Positions 44,002 to 52,883 of a stretch of DNA of 64,000 bases are shown here, piece after piece; positions within the stretch are counted from its first letter, which is position 1, and each line of letters opens with the position of its first letter. The notes under the pieces were generated by a model, which worked only from the letters and a program-made list of their open reading frames with translations, was not told the DNA's origin and made no database searches. Source of the stretch: Larkinella knui (GTDB lineage: Bacteria; Bacteroidota; Bacteroidia; Cytophagales; Spirosomataceae); contig NZ_RQJP01000005.1 of the NCBI RefSeq assembly GCF_003858645.1, positions 682,001-746,000 of the forward strand, given 5' to 3'. The translations under genes were made by a program, and so were the position numbers.

Positions 44002-45111
44002 ATGGAAGAATACCTGGTTCAAAACGTACAAGTAATCGATTCACCGGCGCTTTTAATTTATCCCGAGCGCATTGCCCACAACATTAGGACGATGCTGGAT
44101 ATGGTGGATGGTGATGCCGATAAGCTGGTTCCGCACGTCAAAACGCACAAAATGGCGGAGGTCGCCAAAATGCAGGTCGAAGCGGGCATTACCAAGTTCA
44201 AATGCGCTACCATTGCCGAAGCCGAAATGCTGGCCGACACCGGGGCGCGACACGTCCTGATTTCCTACCAGCTGACCGGCCCCAAACTGCGCCGGTATTG
44301 CGAACTGGTCCACGCCTACAACTGGGTCGAATGGGCGTCGCTGGTAGACAATCTGGCGTCGGCGGAAGAACTGGCGCAAGAGTTTGTCAAGACGATTCAC
44401 AAACCGGTCATCTACATCGACGTCAATCTGGGGATGGATCGAACCGGCCACGTCGTCAATGATGAACTGGAAGCTTTATACCGGCAATTGAAAGCCGACG
44501 AGCGGTTTGACCTGCGCGGATTTCATGCCTACGACGGTCATCTGCGCGATGCTGATGTGGCCCTTCGCCAGATTAACGCCGATGCCGCGCTGAAACCACT
44601 GGAAGAGTTAGCCGACAAACTGGAGCAGGAAGGGGAGCCGCGACCGCTGATTATTGTGGGCGGAACGCCGACGTTTTCCAACCACGCCCACCGGCCAAAC
44701 GTCTGGTGTAGTCCCGGAACCTGCCTGCTGTGGGATTGGGGCTACGGCGATCTGTTAACCGAACAGCACTTCGAGTGGGCCGCGTTGTTGCTGACCCGCG
44801 TGGTGTCGAAACCCGCCCCCGGTATGGTGACGACCGATCTGGGCCACAAAGCCGTTGCCGCCGAAAATCCGTTGGCCAAACGGGTTAAATTCCTGAATCT
44901 GACGGACTATGAAGTGGTCGGCCAGAGCGAGGAACACCTGGTTTTGCGGGTGCAGAATTGGGATGACGTCCAGATTGGTGACGTGTTGTACGGGGTTCCG
45001 TATCACATTTGCCCCACCGTTGCGCTCCACGACGAAGCCCAGATTATTCTGAATGGCGAAGCAAGCGGGCGCTGGGCCATTGAAGCCCGCAAGCGCCGGA
45101 TTACGTATTAA
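44002..45111 (+). CDS. Fold-type III PLP enzyme, D-serine dehydratase / D-threonine aldolase family
   Basis: 369 residues. The alanine-racemase-like N-terminal barrel has PLP Lys47 in PHVKTHK. Near the C-terminus PYHICPTVAL places His335 and Cys337, matching the zinc ligands His-x-Cys of eukaryotic D-serine dehydratase (DSD1 type); in characterised bacterial D-threonine aldolases the second ligand is Asp. Substrates are D-serine or other D-3-hydroxy amino acids; the DSD reaction releases 2-aminoacrylate, which RidA clears. Following gntP-like and ridA genes supports the dehydratase reading. Confidence 0.9.
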   Translation: MEEYLVQNVQVIDSPALLIYPERIAHNIRTMLDMVDGDADKLVPHVKTHKMAEVAKMQVEAGITKFKCATIAEAEMLADTGARHVLISYQLTGPKLRRYCELVHAYNWVEWASLVDNLASAEELAQEFVKTIHKPVIYIDVNLGMDRTGHVVNDELEALYRQLKADERFDLRGFHAYDGHLRDADVALRQINADAALKPLEELADKLEQEGEPRPLIIVGGTPTFSNHAHRPNVWCSPGTCLLWDWGYGDLLTEQHFEWAALLLTRVVSKPAPGMVTTDLGHKAVAAENPLAKRVKFLNLTDYEVVGQSEEHLVLRVQNWDDVQIGDVLYGVPYHICPTVALHDEAQIILNGEASGRWAIEARKRRITY

Positions 45112-45151
45112 GTGCCTAAAAATGAATGTCCTAAACCGAAATTAATCTCCC

Positions 45152-45820
45152 ATGCGTACGTTTCCCATTCTCCTGCTCACCTTTATGTGGCTGGCCCTGA
45201 CTCCCTCCAAACCGGTTCGTGTCGTCTTTTTTGGTGATTCCATCACGCAGGCTGGCGTTCAGCCCGGCGGTTACATTACCCGCATCGGCGACATGCTCAA
45301 GAAACAGAATCTGGCGAATGAGTACGAACTGGTCGGTGCCGGAATCGGTGGCAACAAAATTTATGACCTGTTTCTGCGGATGGAAGACGATGTGCTGGCC
45401 AAACAGCCGAACATCACGTTTGTGTATGTGGGCGTCAACGATGTCTGGCACAAGCGGACCTACGGCACCGGCACCGATCCGGATAAGTTTGTGAAGTTTT
45501 ACGATGCGGTAATCAAAAAACTGCAGGCCGCCGGTAGCAAGGTGATCCTTTGTACACCCGCCGTGATTGGCGAAAAAACCGATTTTTCCAACGACCAGGA
45601 CGGTGATCTGCAACAGTATTCCAAGCTGATTCGCGATCTGGCGACCCGGCATAACCTGCCGCTCTGCGATTTGCGGAAAGCTTTTCTGGAGTATAACCTG
45701 AAAAACAATCCCAACAATGCCGAAAAAGGCATTCTGACCACCGACCGGGTTCACCTGAACGATGTCGGAAACCAGTTGGTGGCCGACGAAATGTACAAGC
45801 TCATGGTGAGTGCGAAATAA
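45152..45820 (+). CDS. Secreted SGNH/GDSL hydrolase
   Basis: 222 residues with a signal peptide (about 1-18). The four SGNH blocks are VVFFGDSITQAG (Ser), GAGIGGNKIYDL (Gly), VYVGVNDVW (Asn) and DRVHLNDVG (Asp-x-x-His). It is an esterase or lipase acting outside the cytoplasm, possibly on acylated carbohydrates; substrate unknown. It is 40 bp after the PLP enzyme on the same strand and ends in a terminator. Confidence 0.9.
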   Translation: MRTFPILLLTFMWLALTPSKPVRVVFFGDSITQAGVQPGGYITRIGDMLKKQNLANEYELVGAGIGGNKIYDLFLRMEDDVLAKQPNITFVYVGVNDVWHKRTYGTGTDPDKFVKFYDAVIKKLQAAGSKVILCTPAVIGEKTDFSNDQDGDLQQYSKLIRDLATRHNLPLCDLRKAFLEYNLKNNPNNAEKGILTTDRVHLNDVGNQLVADEMYKLMVSAK

Positions 45821-45825
45821 CGAAT

Positions 45826-45854
45826 CCGTCCGGTCTTCGAAACCGGACGGGTTT
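45826..45854 (+). terminator. Terminator after SGNH hydrolase gene
   Basis: CCGTCCGGT pairs with ACCGGACGG around CTTCGAA-type loop bases, followed by GTTT. It ends the run that starts with the GntP permease. Confidence 0.7.
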
Positions 45855-45880
45855 ATAACGATAGCCGGTTTATACTTCCA

Positions 45881-46330
45881 ATGCTAAACAAGCGAACGAA
45901 ATACATCCTGCTGGGAGTGGTGATTTTCCTCGTCGGCTACATGGTTTATGATGCCGGTTCCGAACCCGGTATTAAAGACTTGAAGGGAGCGTATCGGGAA
46001 GTGGCGATGTACCGGAACGAGAACAATACCGGCCCGATTGTGCGGATTTATGCCGTAGCGGTAACCGATACGAGTTGGGAAGACATGCGGAAATACGGTG
46101 ATTTTATGCTGTATACCAAATACGGCACCACCCGGGTTTATTTCTTTCCCGAGGGCCAGCCAGCCCCAACGGAGCTTTCGCCGAAGAAGCCGAATTTTGA
46201 CAAAAAGTATGAGCAGGCTTGCCTGGCGGTGTATGAAAAAGATGCCATGAGTCAGGTGACCTTTCGGAAAAAACCGTTTACTCAGCAAACCGCCGAGGAA
46301 AGGCACGAACTGATCGTGGGCGCAAAATAA
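45881..46330 (+). CDS. Hypothetical membrane-anchored protein
   Basis: 149 residues. Residues 8-25 form one transmembrane helix (YILLGVVIFLVGYMVYDAG). The rest is extracytoplasmic and strand-rich, with a YGTTRVYFFPEGQPAPTEL section. No family recognised. It is followed by a strong terminator. Confidence 0.65.
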   Translation: MLNKRTKYILLGVVIFLVGYMVYDAGSEPGIKDLKGAYREVAMYRNENNTGPIVRIYAVAVTDTSWEDMRKYGDFMLYTKYGTTRVYFFPEGQPAPTELSPKKPNFDKKYEQACLAVYEKDAMSQVTFRKKPFTQQTAEERHELIVGAK

Positions 46331-46360
46331 TAAAGTGGCGCTACGATTCGAATGGTAACA

Positions 46361-46407
46361 AAAGACCCGGTCGATCGGCAGACGCTGATCAACCGGGTTT
46401 GTTTTTT
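46361..46407 (+). terminator. Rho-independent terminator
   Basis: AAAGACCCGGTCGATC pairs with GATCAACCGGGTTT, with GTTTTTT after it. It ends the preceding membrane protein gene; read from the other strand it lies beyond the convergent gene's stop. Confidence 0.8.
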
Positions 46408-46441
46408 AAAATGGTGTGGGTACGGTTTCAATGGATTGTTT

Positions 46442-46804
46442 CTACACTTCAAACGGCAGGTCGTATTCTTTAATGACCGGTTTCGACGACCGGGTTTTGA
46501 CTTCAACGCGGGCTTTGAGCGGAAAACCCAGCACCAGTGAATTTTTTATGTATTGATCTTCGTGGACCATCCAGGAGTAGCTTTCCAGCAAATATTCATC
46601 GACGCCCGCTTTGTGAGCCTGATAGGCCAGCCGTTCAACAAACAAGGGCTCGTAGTTGATGATCTGGCCCATGTAAATAACCTGAATACCGGGCCGCGAT
46701 TCGTTGCCCAATTCCGTGCAGCCGACGACGGCAATTTTCAGCGATGAACCATCTTCGAGATCTTTGACCGCCCATTCATCGAGCACTGTCTTTACATTAG
46801 CCAT
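46442..46804 (-). CDS. Hypothetical cytoplasmic protein
   Basis: 120 residues, no signal or transmembrane segment. IAVVGCTELGNESRPGIQVIYMG and LAYQAHKAGVDEYLLESYSWM look like a compact alpha/beta domain. Not recognised as a known family. Confidence 0.65.
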   Translation of the reverse strand: MANVKTVLDEWAVKDLEDGSSLKIAVVGCTELGNESRPGIQVIYMGQIINYEPLFVERLAYQAHKAGVDEYLLESYSWMVHEDQYIKNSLVLGFPLKARVEVKTRSSKPVIKEYDLPFEV

Positions 46805-46905
46805 TGGTGTGTGTGTTGCGTTAAACGATGGCTCAAAAGTAAGACGAAGAAGGAGGGCGCGCTACCCGGATTTAACAACTGGCGGGAATCAGGTAATAAC
46901 TGGTG

Positions 46906-47940
46906 TCATTTACGCAACCATTCCATCCAGTCGCGGGCAACTTCATCGCCCCGGTAGACTCGGTCAGTGACAGCACCGGATTGATCTTTCTTAATTTCGA
47001 AAAACTGGTGATCGTGGTTATAATACGGTTTCAAAGTCAGATTCTTCTTGCCATTGGCAATGAACTCAAGCGGCAAATCATCCAGGTCGCGGGCCATTTC
47101 CTCATCGGCGGTTCCGTAAGCGATGTAAAGGGGCGTGGTGATTTTTAGCAGGTTGGTGAGATTGCCCTTTGAAAAGGAAAACCAGGCCCGGTAGGTATCC
47201 CCAAACCGGTGATCGGTTGATGTCGGATTTTTGCAGATATCTTCCCAAATCAGATACAATTTATCAATTTCCTGCTGACCCTGTTCAGGTGTTATCTCGC
47301 CCCGTTCAACCTGTTTTCGGACTTGCCAGATTTCAACCTCAAAACGGCGGCCGGTGCGACCGGAGAAAAGAATCGTGTGCGTCACCGAACGGTTATGATT
47401 GGCAACCAGATTCGCGCCTACCGAAAAGCCTTCAGAACCCCCGCAAAAAACCACCTTTCGCCGGTCGATCCACGGTTGTTCAATCAGGTAGTTGATGACC
47501 TGATTGCATTGTGTTGTGTATTTGTCTAAATAATTGTTTTCCAAGTACTTCTGGCTAACAAACTTTTCGGATGGCTCCGGTTGGCGGAGTGCTTTATAAT
47601 AGTCATTCAAAAACACCGTATCTGCCACCAAACGAACGCCCGGCTTTTGAATAATGACAAAATGATATTCATCTTTATAATCCCGAAAATGAAAAGGAGC
47701 CGTAACGTAATACTTGCCGCCATCCAACTGAATAAACGGCGTCGGTTGTGAACCCTGACGGAACAGAAAAAGCGGCTTTTTGATTTTCAGATCCTCCTTC
47801 GAACCGAAGACGATGAACGTCGTTGTGTCTTTACCATCCGGCAGGTGGAAAACCTGGCAGATATCTTCCAGACGGGTGGTTTGGGCGTACGACACCAGGC
47901 ACAAAAAAAACGCACAGAACGGAAACAGAACTTTTCTCAT
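46906..47940 (-). CDS. Secreted alpha/beta hydrolase
   Basis: 344 residues with a signal peptide MRKVLFPFCAFFLCLVSYAQ. The nucleophile elbow is CGGSEGFSVGANLV (G-x-S-x-G); a late His in YYNHDHQFFEI and Asp in the YGTADEEMARDLDD region complete a plausible triad. It looks like a dienelactone-hydrolase or peptidase-S9-type esterase of the periplasm. Substrate unknown. Confidence 0.82.
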   Translation of the reverse strand: MRKVLFPFCAFFLCLVSYAQTTRLEDICQVFHLPDGKDTTTFIVFGSKEDLKIKKPLFLFRQGSQPTPFIQLDGGKYYVTAPFHFRDYKDEYHFVIIQKPGVRLVADTVFLNDYYKALRQPEPSEKFVSQKYLENNYLDKYTTQCNQVINYLIEQPWIDRRKVVFCGGSEGFSVGANLVANHNRSVTHTILFSGRTGRRFEVEIWQVRKQVERGEITPEQGQQEIDKLYLIWEDICKNPTSTDHRFGDTYRAWFSFSKGNLTNLLKITTPLYIAYGTADEEMARDLDDLPLEFIANGKKNLTLKPYYNHDHQFFEIKKDQSGAVTDRVYRGDEVARDWMEWLRK

Positions 47941-48010
47941 TCAGCAAAAGAGGTATTCTTTTAACTGATTTGAAAGGGATTGCAGGCTTGTTAGGATTTT
48001 TTAACAGTTC

Positions 48011-48895
48011 CTAAGCCGGTAAAACCACTTGCAATTTTCCCGGCCAGATCTCCGCGGTGATCTCCCGGATTTTTCCCCGGTATTCGCCGTCGATCTGAAA
48101 ATAAGCTTTCCGCTTGGTGACAATGTGCACCGACGTGGCTGGAAAAATTTCGATGTGCTTCGGATCGAACGGCCGGAAGTGGATAAACATGCCAAAAATG
48201 GCCCGAAAAGAAAGCTTGCGGATCACGACGACCTCGAATTTTCCGTCGGCCACGTTGCCGTCGGGGTTGATGATGGCGCCCGTTCCGTACATGCGGGCGT
48301 TTGCCAGCACCACCATGAAAGCCGCCCGGTGCACCACCTCATCACCCGTGTTGATGGCCAGGCGCAGCAGCCGTCTCCGCATCAGTACCCGCAACACCCC
48401 GCGCGCGTAGCCGAGTTTGCCGCGGGTGCCGCCTTCGTCAAAATATTTCACTAGCTGGGCGTTCATACCGATGTCGCTCAGGTGCAGGCAGTGTTCGGTG
48501 CCATTGATGCAGATCAGGTCGATTGCTTTTTCAACCCCGTTGACCACCACTTCCAGACTGGCCTCCAGCGTTGGCGGTATATTGAGCTCTTTAGCCATTC
48601 CGTTTGCCGAGCCGGCGGGGAGAATGCCCAGCGGTATTTTGGCGTTCATGGCGTGTTCGGCAACGAATTTGATGGTGCCGTCGCCACCCACCGCTACCAC
48701 CCGGTCGGGCTTATACGATTCGATGCGTTTGGGCAGCTTCTGTTCATCGGTTTTACCATCCAACAGGAACAACTCGACGGAATGCGGCTGTTTCTCAAAA
48801 AAAGCCTGAATACCCGTTTCCCACTCCGATTTATCCTGTCCGCCAGAAATCGGGTTGATGGCGAATAGAAATTTTAACTTTTTAGCTTCCGACAT
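48011..48895 (-). CDS. Diacylglycerol kinase family lipid kinase (DagK/YegS)
   Basis: 294 residues. It has the NPISGG start, the VAVGGDGTIKFVAEHAM nucleotide loop with Gly-Gly-Asp-Gly, and LGILPAGSANGMAKEL. Such kinases phosphorylate diacylglycerol or sphingosine-like lipids with ATP at the membrane. It diverges from the App1-type phosphatidate phosphatase gene, with 163 bp between the starts. Confidence 0.92.
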   Translation of the reverse strand: MSEAKKLKFLFAINPISGGQDKSEWETGIQAFFEKQPHSVELFLLDGKTDEQKLPKRIESYKPDRVVAVGGDGTIKFVAEHAMNAKIPLGILPAGSANGMAKELNIPPTLEASLEVVVNGVEKAIDLICINGTEHCLHLSDIGMNAQLVKYFDEGGTRGKLGYARGVLRVLMRRRLLRLAINTGDEVVHRAAFMVVLANARMYGTGAIINPDGNVADGKFEVVVIRKLSFRAIFGMFIHFRPFDPKHIEIFPATSVHIVTKRKAYFQIDGEYRGKIREITAEIWPGKLQVVLPA

Positions 48896-49058
48896 GTTCC
48901 TGAATCAGTGAGAATAGGTTTACAGGTTTAGATACTCGCTAATCGACATCCATTCGTTCGTTTCCAACGCCAACAGTCACTGTGGAAAGAGGAATTTTGA
49001 ATGACAAATGATGAATATACACTACCGTAAACCATCAACTATTTATACGTAACCAAGA

Positions 49059-50114
49059 ATGAAGGCAAGTGGCGGTATAAAACATAAAATCTTAACCTGG
49101 CTGCGGCTTACTGAGGGGTCCACTGTGAAAGTTTACCGGGGCTATGTCCATCAGCAGAAAGTCGTTGTGTTTGGTCACGTGTTGCGCCGGAGCCCCATGC
49201 CGCGGCAAAAATACCGGCAGAATTTCTGGATCAATAGCTTTGCGTTGCTGCGGCTTTTTATGATGAAGCCCGTTTCCGGCGTAACCGTCAAGGTAAGCGG
49301 TATTGAGGAGGATGTGCGGTTTGTCACCGAAAAAGACGGTTTTTTTCGCCTGGAGTGGACGCCCGATGAACCCTTTCCACCCGGCTGGCATCCCGTAAAA
49401 GTCGATCTGATCCGGACGGGTCCCGAATCGGAAGAACCGATTGCAACGGGGCAGGGCGAAGTGTACTGGCCGCATTCGACGCCGATTGGCATCGTCTCCG
49501 ACATCGACGATACGTTTTTGATTTCGCATTCGTCCAACCTCCGCAAACGACTGCACGTGCTGCTGACCGAAAATGCCCACAGCCGGGATCCGTTTGAAAA
49601 TGTTGTCGCCCATTATCAACTCCTGGCCCGCGCCGGAACCAACGCAAACGCCCTGAATCCGTTCTTCTATGTTTCCAGCAGCGAATGGAATCTGTACGAT
49701 TACATCCTGACGTTTTGCGAAAAAAACAACATGCCCGACGGCATTTATTTATTGAGCCAGTTGAAAGGCTTTGGCGAGATTTTGAAAACCGGACAGAATA
49801 AACACGTGACCAAATTTACCCGGATTGTCCGGATCCTGGAAGCCTTTCCGGACATGAAATTCGTGTTGCTTGGGGATGATACTCAGGAAGATCCGAATAT
49901 TTATACCTCCTTGGTTACCCACTTTCCGCACCAGATCCGGTGTGTGTATTTGCGCCGGGTGAACCCGCAAAATGCGGTCCGGACACAGGAGTTTGTCGAC
50001 CAGATTGTGGCCACCGGTGTTCCGTGCTGTTACTTCAGACACAGCTCCGACGCGATTCAACACTCGCAGCAGATTGGGCTTGTGGAGAATGTGGAGGACC
50101 AGCGTTTAGGTTGA
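49059..50114 (+). CDS. App1 family (DUF2183) phosphatidate phosphatase-like protein
   Basis: 351 residues. A beta-sandwich domain with VSGVTVKVSGIEEDVRFVTEKDG precedes the DUF2183 catalytic domain: GIVSDIDDTFLISHSSNLRK (DxDxT), SSSEWNLYD, LKGFGEILKTGQNKH, and LLGDDTQEDPNIYTSLV. App1 in yeast converts phosphatidate to diacylglycerol. Here it could dephosphorylate lipids made by the divergent DagK. No signal peptide is obvious. Function in bacteria is not proven. Confidence 0.88.
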   Translation: MKASGGIKHKILTWLRLTEGSTVKVYRGYVHQQKVVVFGHVLRRSPMPRQKYRQNFWINSFALLRLFMMKPVSGVTVKVSGIEEDVRFVTEKDGFFRLEWTPDEPFPPGWHPVKVDLIRTGPESEEPIATGQGEVYWPHSTPIGIVSDIDDTFLISHSSNLRKRLHVLLTENAHSRDPFENVVAHYQLLARAGTNANALNPFFYVSSSEWNLYDYILTFCEKNNMPDGIYLLSQLKGFGEILKTGQNKHVTKFTRIVRILEAFPDMKFVLLGDDTQEDPNIYTSLVTHFPHQIRCVYLRRVNPQNAVRTQEFVDQIVATGVPCCYFRHSSDAIQHSQQIGLVENVEDQRLG

Positions 50115-50167
50115 AATATCGGTTGCGAGGGGTGGCCTCACCTGTCCATACAAAGTGGAAATTCAGC

Positions 50168-50896
50168 TTATAGGGTTCGTTCAATTACTTCCTGGGTGTC
50201 CGTATCGATAAGCACGATTCCTTCTTCCGTATCATCCAGTTGGCCCACCAACTGGCCTTGGTTATTCCAAATGGCGGTTTTTCCCGCACTTTCAAAAGTA
50301 TCGCAGAAACCAACGGAGTTGGCAATCAAAACCGTCATTGCATAATTTCGGGCGATAGCGGACAGCGTTTCGCCGGCTTTTTCCATGCCACTGGCTGACT
50401 TCGCTACGCTGGTAATATAGACTTTTGCGCCATTTTTAAACGCATTTTCGGAATGTTCAGGAACGGATAATTCGTAGCAAATGGCCAGGGCAATGCGGGC
50501 TTCAGGACCTAGTGCCGTGACGGTACTTTTTCCGCTGACAAAAAACGGTTCTTCATCCGCGTGTAAATACTTTTTTGAATACAGGTGTCTCGCCTGCTGA
50601 GGCTGAAACAAAACCAGGCTGATCCAGATCCCAGCTTCCCCTTTGATCGGTACGCCAACCCCAATCGTGATTTGGCGGGTATCGCTGATCTGCTGGAAAA
50701 TGTCAAACCGGCGGTCATCCGGCGTTGTCGCTAGTTCACTGGCCAGTTCCGGCTCGTATCCGGTAAGGGAGAGTTCCGGAAAAATGACGATTTCGGCCCC
50801 GTTCGAAACGGCCAGATCGATCAGTCGCTGGTGGTTGGTGATCGTTTGCTCGATGTCTCCTTTGATGGGTCTGACCTGGGCTACACAAAGTTTCAT
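50168..50896 (-). CDS. Carbon-nitrogen hydrolase (nitrilase superfamily)
   Basis: 242 residues. The Glu-Lys-Cys triad is visible: PELSLTGYEPE (Glu), LYSKKYLHAD (Lys) and ALAICYELSVPEH (Cys). The family hydrolyses amides or nitriles. Likely cytoplasmic. The exact branch could not be told. It follows the acyl-CoA ligase gene by 76 bp on the same strand. Confidence 0.9.
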   Translation of the reverse strand: MKLCVAQVRPIKGDIEQTITNHQRLIDLAVSNGAEIVIFPELSLTGYEPELASELATTPDDRRFDIFQQISDTRQITIGVGVPIKGEAGIWISLVLFQPQQARHLYSKKYLHADEEPFFVSGKSTVTALGPEARIALAICYELSVPEHSENAFKNGAKVYITSVAKSASGMEKAGETLSAIARNYAMTVLIANSVGFCDTFESAGKTAIWNNQGQLVGQLDDTEEGIVLIDTDTQEVIERTL

Positions 50897-50971
50897 GCCG
50901 GGGTTGTTAAGTGATCCGTCGCGGTTGTATCCACCGGGCCAGCCGGTGCGGCCGGGAGCAGTGGAATCCGT

Positions 50972-52666
50972 TCACCCTTCCCAGATCACCGTTTCCTCCC
51001 GTTCCAGCCAGGGTTGGAGGTGGGATTCGTACCGCGACTCAATGATTTTTCGCTTTATTTTCAACGATGGCGTCATCATATCATTGTCCACCGTCCAGGG
51101 ATCTTTCACGATTACGGCTTTCTTTACCCGCTGGTAGGTGTGCAGGTTGGGATTCAGTGAATTAAGGGTCTCTTCCAGGCTTTGCGAAACCTCGACTTTA
51201 TCCGCTTTAAGTCCGGTTTCTGACAACATGATGAGGGCAATCGGCTGCGGTAACTGGTGGACGGCCACGCAGATTTGATCCACAAAATTATTCTCCGAAA
51301 AACCGCTTTCAATCTGCGCCGGTGCCACAAATTCCCCTTTGGTGGTTTTATAGATTTCTTTCATCCGGCCCGTAATGGTTAAAAATCCCTCGTCGTCCAG
51401 CGTGCCGACGTCGCCGGTATGGAGCCATCCTTCCGAATCCAGAGCCGCTGCGGTCATCTCGGGTTCCCGAAAATAACCGCGCATCGTCCAGTCGGAACGG
51501 GTCATAAGCTCACCCGTAACCGCATCGAATTTCACCTGAATACCGCTATACAACATCCCGACGGTGCCGTCTTTAATGGTGTTGGCGGGCATCACCGACA
51601 CAACGCCCAGGTTCTCGGTCATCCCGTAGGCTTCCTGGATGTTGATACCCAGTTGCCGGAACCACCGGATGAGGGGCACCGGGGTGGGAGCCGCTCCGGT
51701 CAGAATCAGCCGCGCATCATTCAGGCCGAGCGCCATCCGGAGTTCGCGCTTGACAATACCGGAAAGCAGCGGAATTTTCAGCAACTGGTCGAGTTTTCGC
51801 TGCGGCATTCTGGCCAGAATGGTTTGCTGGAATTTCAGCCAGATGCGGGGAACGCCCAGAAAATGCGTCGGACGGGCAGCCGCCAGATTTTTGGCAAAGG
51901 TGGCCATCGATTCAACAAAGTAAACCGTGCCGCCCGTGATCAGGCTGAGGGCTTCCACCAGATTGCGTTCGGCAACGTGGCAAAGCGGCAGATACGAAAA
52001 AAAACGCGGATCGGGTACATCGACACACATCAGCGGTTTGGTCGAGTCGATGGCACTGATCATGGCTTTGTAGGGCATCATCACGCCCTTGGGGTTGCCC
52101 GTTGTGCCGGAGGTATAAACAATGGTAAATAAATCTTCGGAATGGGGCTGCGGATTATCCGTCATGGGCTCATAGCGGGCCAGAATATCCTCCCATTGGG
52201 CATGGGTCGCGTCGGGCAAACCCAGCACCGGTTGTTGGGGCGGGAAGTCGATGCACGGTACGGTTTTCGGAACACCGGATTTCATTTCCTGCCATTTGTC
52301 CAGTTTGCCGACGAACAACGCCTGGCACTGGCTGTGGTCGAGCACCTGCTGTAACTGGCTGGCCGTCAGGGTTGGATAAAAAGGCACCGACACGTGGCCG
52401 CTTAGCAAAATGGCCAGATCGGCAATAACCCAGTGTGCGCAATTTTTAGATACGAGACCAATGTTGCTTTTCGCGGGTAAACCCAGCGAATTCAGATATG
52501 TTGCCAGCGTGCGGGCCTGCCGGCCGACTTCGCACCACGTAAAATCACGGTAGCGGCCACCTTGGGGCTGGCGCAGATAGACTTTATTGGGTTGTTGTTT
52601 CTCCCAATAATAAAAATAGTCAAGCAGCGTCTGCCCTTTCTGGAAATCAGAGCGTAACGTGTTCAT
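50972..52666 (-). CDS. Long-chain fatty acid-CoA ligase / AMP-binding enzyme
   Basis: 564 residues. It activates fatty acids to acyl-CoA through acyl-AMP. The P-loop TIVYTSGTTGNPKGVMMPYK, GAAPTPVPLIRWF, and EGWLHTGDVGTLDDEGFLTITGRMKEIYKT are present. The N-terminus begins MNTLRSDFQKGQTLLDYFYYW, as in Bacteroidota long-chain acyl-CoA synthetases. Length is a little shorter than the usual ~590. Confidence 0.93.
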   Translation of the reverse strand: MNTLRSDFQKGQTLLDYFYYWEKQQPNKVYLRQPQGGRYRDFTWCEVGRQARTLATYLNSLGLPAKSNIGLVSKNCAHWVIADLAILLSGHVSVPFYPTLTASQLQQVLDHSQCQALFVGKLDKWQEMKSGVPKTVPCIDFPPQQPVLGLPDATHAQWEDILARYEPMTDNPQPHSEDLFTIVYTSGTTGNPKGVMMPYKAMISAIDSTKPLMCVDVPDPRFFSYLPLCHVAERNLVEALSLITGGTVYFVESMATFAKNLAAARPTHFLGVPRIWLKFQQTILARMPQRKLDQLLKIPLLSGIVKRELRMALGLNDARLILTGAAPTPVPLIRWFRQLGINIQEAYGMTENLGVVSVMPANTIKDGTVGMLYSGIQVKFDAVTGELMTRSDWTMRGYFREPEMTAAALDSEGWLHTGDVGTLDDEGFLTITGRMKEIYKTTKGEFVAPAQIESGFSENNFVDQICVAVHQLPQPIALIMLSETGLKADKVEVSQSLEETLNSLNPNLHTYQRVKKAVIVKDPWTVDNDMMTPSLKIKRKIIESRYESHLQPWLEREETVIWEG

Positions 52667-52883
52667 AGCAAAAAGATTGGCTGGATATTAAAAGTGTAAA
52701 ATAGCATTTATTTTGAATTAATCGTAGATAAAATGGAAATAATTAGTTAGTAACCCCCGAAATCTGATCCTTAGGTTTCAAAATGAAGTTTTTTGGCAAC
52801 TTCCTGTTACTTAGTTGCTTGAAAACAGTCTCAAGTAGAAATCGTACTTAATTGCCGGGCTTTGCCCAAAACCGCGCCTATCC

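Noticed and set aside
44002-45111. Simple call as D-threonine aldolase
   Set aside because: Kept only as alternative: the HxC metal ligands and ridA neighbour fit the dehydratase branch better.
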